A stretch of 7,400 bases of DNA from Pseudomonadota bacterium (GTDB lineage: Bacteria > Bdellovibrionota > Bacteriovoracia > Bacteriovoracales > Bacteriovoracaceae). Positions 7,199-7,400 of the stretch are shown here, one piece after another. The stretch's first letter is position 1. Each line of letters starts with the position of its first letter. The stretch spans positions 1 through 7,400 of the forward strand of contig JAEYUK010000026.1 in the NCBI GenBank assembly GCA_023432655.1, in the 5' to 3' direction. The notes beneath the pieces were generated by a model. It did no database searches and was not told the DNA's origin. It saw nothing but the letters and a program-made list of their open reading frames with translations. Position numbers and translations under genes: made by a program.

Positions 7199-7400
7199 AA
7201 GAAGCCTTTAAGATCAGGCTTCTCAGAACTCACTTGAGCAGGACGGGCGAAGTAAAACTCTTCAGGGATTTTAACCTGAGGATTTCGCCCGTAAACCATA
7301 TCGAGATCATAGATGTCGCGGGCCGGTCCAATAAAGACGTGAACCATGACATCCCCAGTATCAAGAAGGATCCAATCAGCAGATTCGTAGCCTTCAAATG
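7195..7400 (-). CDS. rsfS: Ribosomal silencing factor RsfS (C-terminal part)
   Basis: Read on the minus strand, the frame enters at the right edge and ends at a TAA formed by 7197-7195, giving about 67 C-terminal residues. The segment DWILLDTGDVMVHVF followed by ARDIYDLDMVYG is the conserved core of RsfS (YbeB/Iojap family), which binds ribosomal protein L14 (uL14) on the 50S subunit and blocks joining with 30S when nutrients are short. Full-length members are about 105-135 residues, so roughly the N-terminal half lies outside the window. The tail after the core (from RNPQVKIPEEF to KPDLKGFF) is somewhat long and poorly conserved in the family. The stop codon overlaps the 3' end of the diheme gene by four bases in a tail-to-tail arrangement. 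This is a housekeeping gene and marks the region as chromosomal. Confidence 0.93.
   Translation of the reverse strand, partial: FEGYESADWILLDTGDVMVHVFIGPARDIYDLDMVYGRNPQVKIPEEFYFARPAQVSSEKPDLKGFF
7200..7223. terminator. Weak hairpin at convergent gene ends
   Basis: AGAAGCCT at 7200-7207 and AGGCTTCT at 7216-7223 are perfect 8-base inverted repeats with an 8-base loop. The hairpin begins two bases after the stop of the diheme gene and lies within the last codons of rsfS. No T-run follows on either strand, so it does not meet the usual rule for intrinsic termination. It could stabilise the 3' end of the plus-strand message or help separate the two convergent transcripts; chance is also possible. 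Confidence 0.25.

Overview
The window holds six protein-coding genes and nearly no non-coding DNA. Five run on the plus strand as one probable operon (positions 2-7198). The sixth, on the minus strand, is cut by the right edge and converges on the operon. I see no tRNA, rRNA, CRISPR array, insertion sequence or long repeat. Moderate-to-low GC, short ATG-started genes with AGGA-type ribosome sites, many secreted Cys-rich proteins, large pilin-like proteins and a MauG/CcpA-type diheme lipoprotein fit a Gram-negative, deltaproteobacterial-type organism. A Bdellovibrionota member of the Bacteriovorax/Peredibacter type is my best guess, but this is inferred from general character and not proven by any marker gene here.

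Layout. 2-253: the 3' end of a gene for a Lys-rich single-pass membrane protein, open at the left edge. 254-302: a 49-base gap with a possible -10 element and a good ribosome binding site. 303-1622, 1635-4559 and 4534-5409: three consecutive genes for proteins with a type IV prepilin-like N-terminus (short charged leader, Gly, then about 20 hydrophobic residues). The first two are unusual: both place Met after the cleavage Gly and lack Glu at +5. The second is a 974-residue protein with 20 cysteines and a C-type-lectin-like cysteine pattern. The third has a textbook G-FTLIE motif. 5363-7198 (or from 5399): a 611-residue diheme cytochrome c peroxidase/MauG-family lipoprotein whose start lies inside the third pilin gene. 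7195-7400 minus: the C-terminal part of the ribosomal silencing factor RsfS, a core chromosomal gene.

How they may work together. Gaps of 12 bases or less and overlaps from the first pilin gene to the diheme gene imply co-transcription and probably translational coupling. The simplest reading is a minor-pilin (tip) set for a type IV pilus or type II secretion-like fibre, one subunit carrying a very large, possibly ligand-binding, ectodomain. The diheme enzyme would sit in the same periplasmic/envelope space. Whether it detoxifies peroxide or oxidatively modifies the co-encoded Cys-rich pilins cannot be decided from sequence, but the linkage is the most interesting feature of the window. No prepilin peptidase, assembly ATPase, platform protein or secretin gene is present here.
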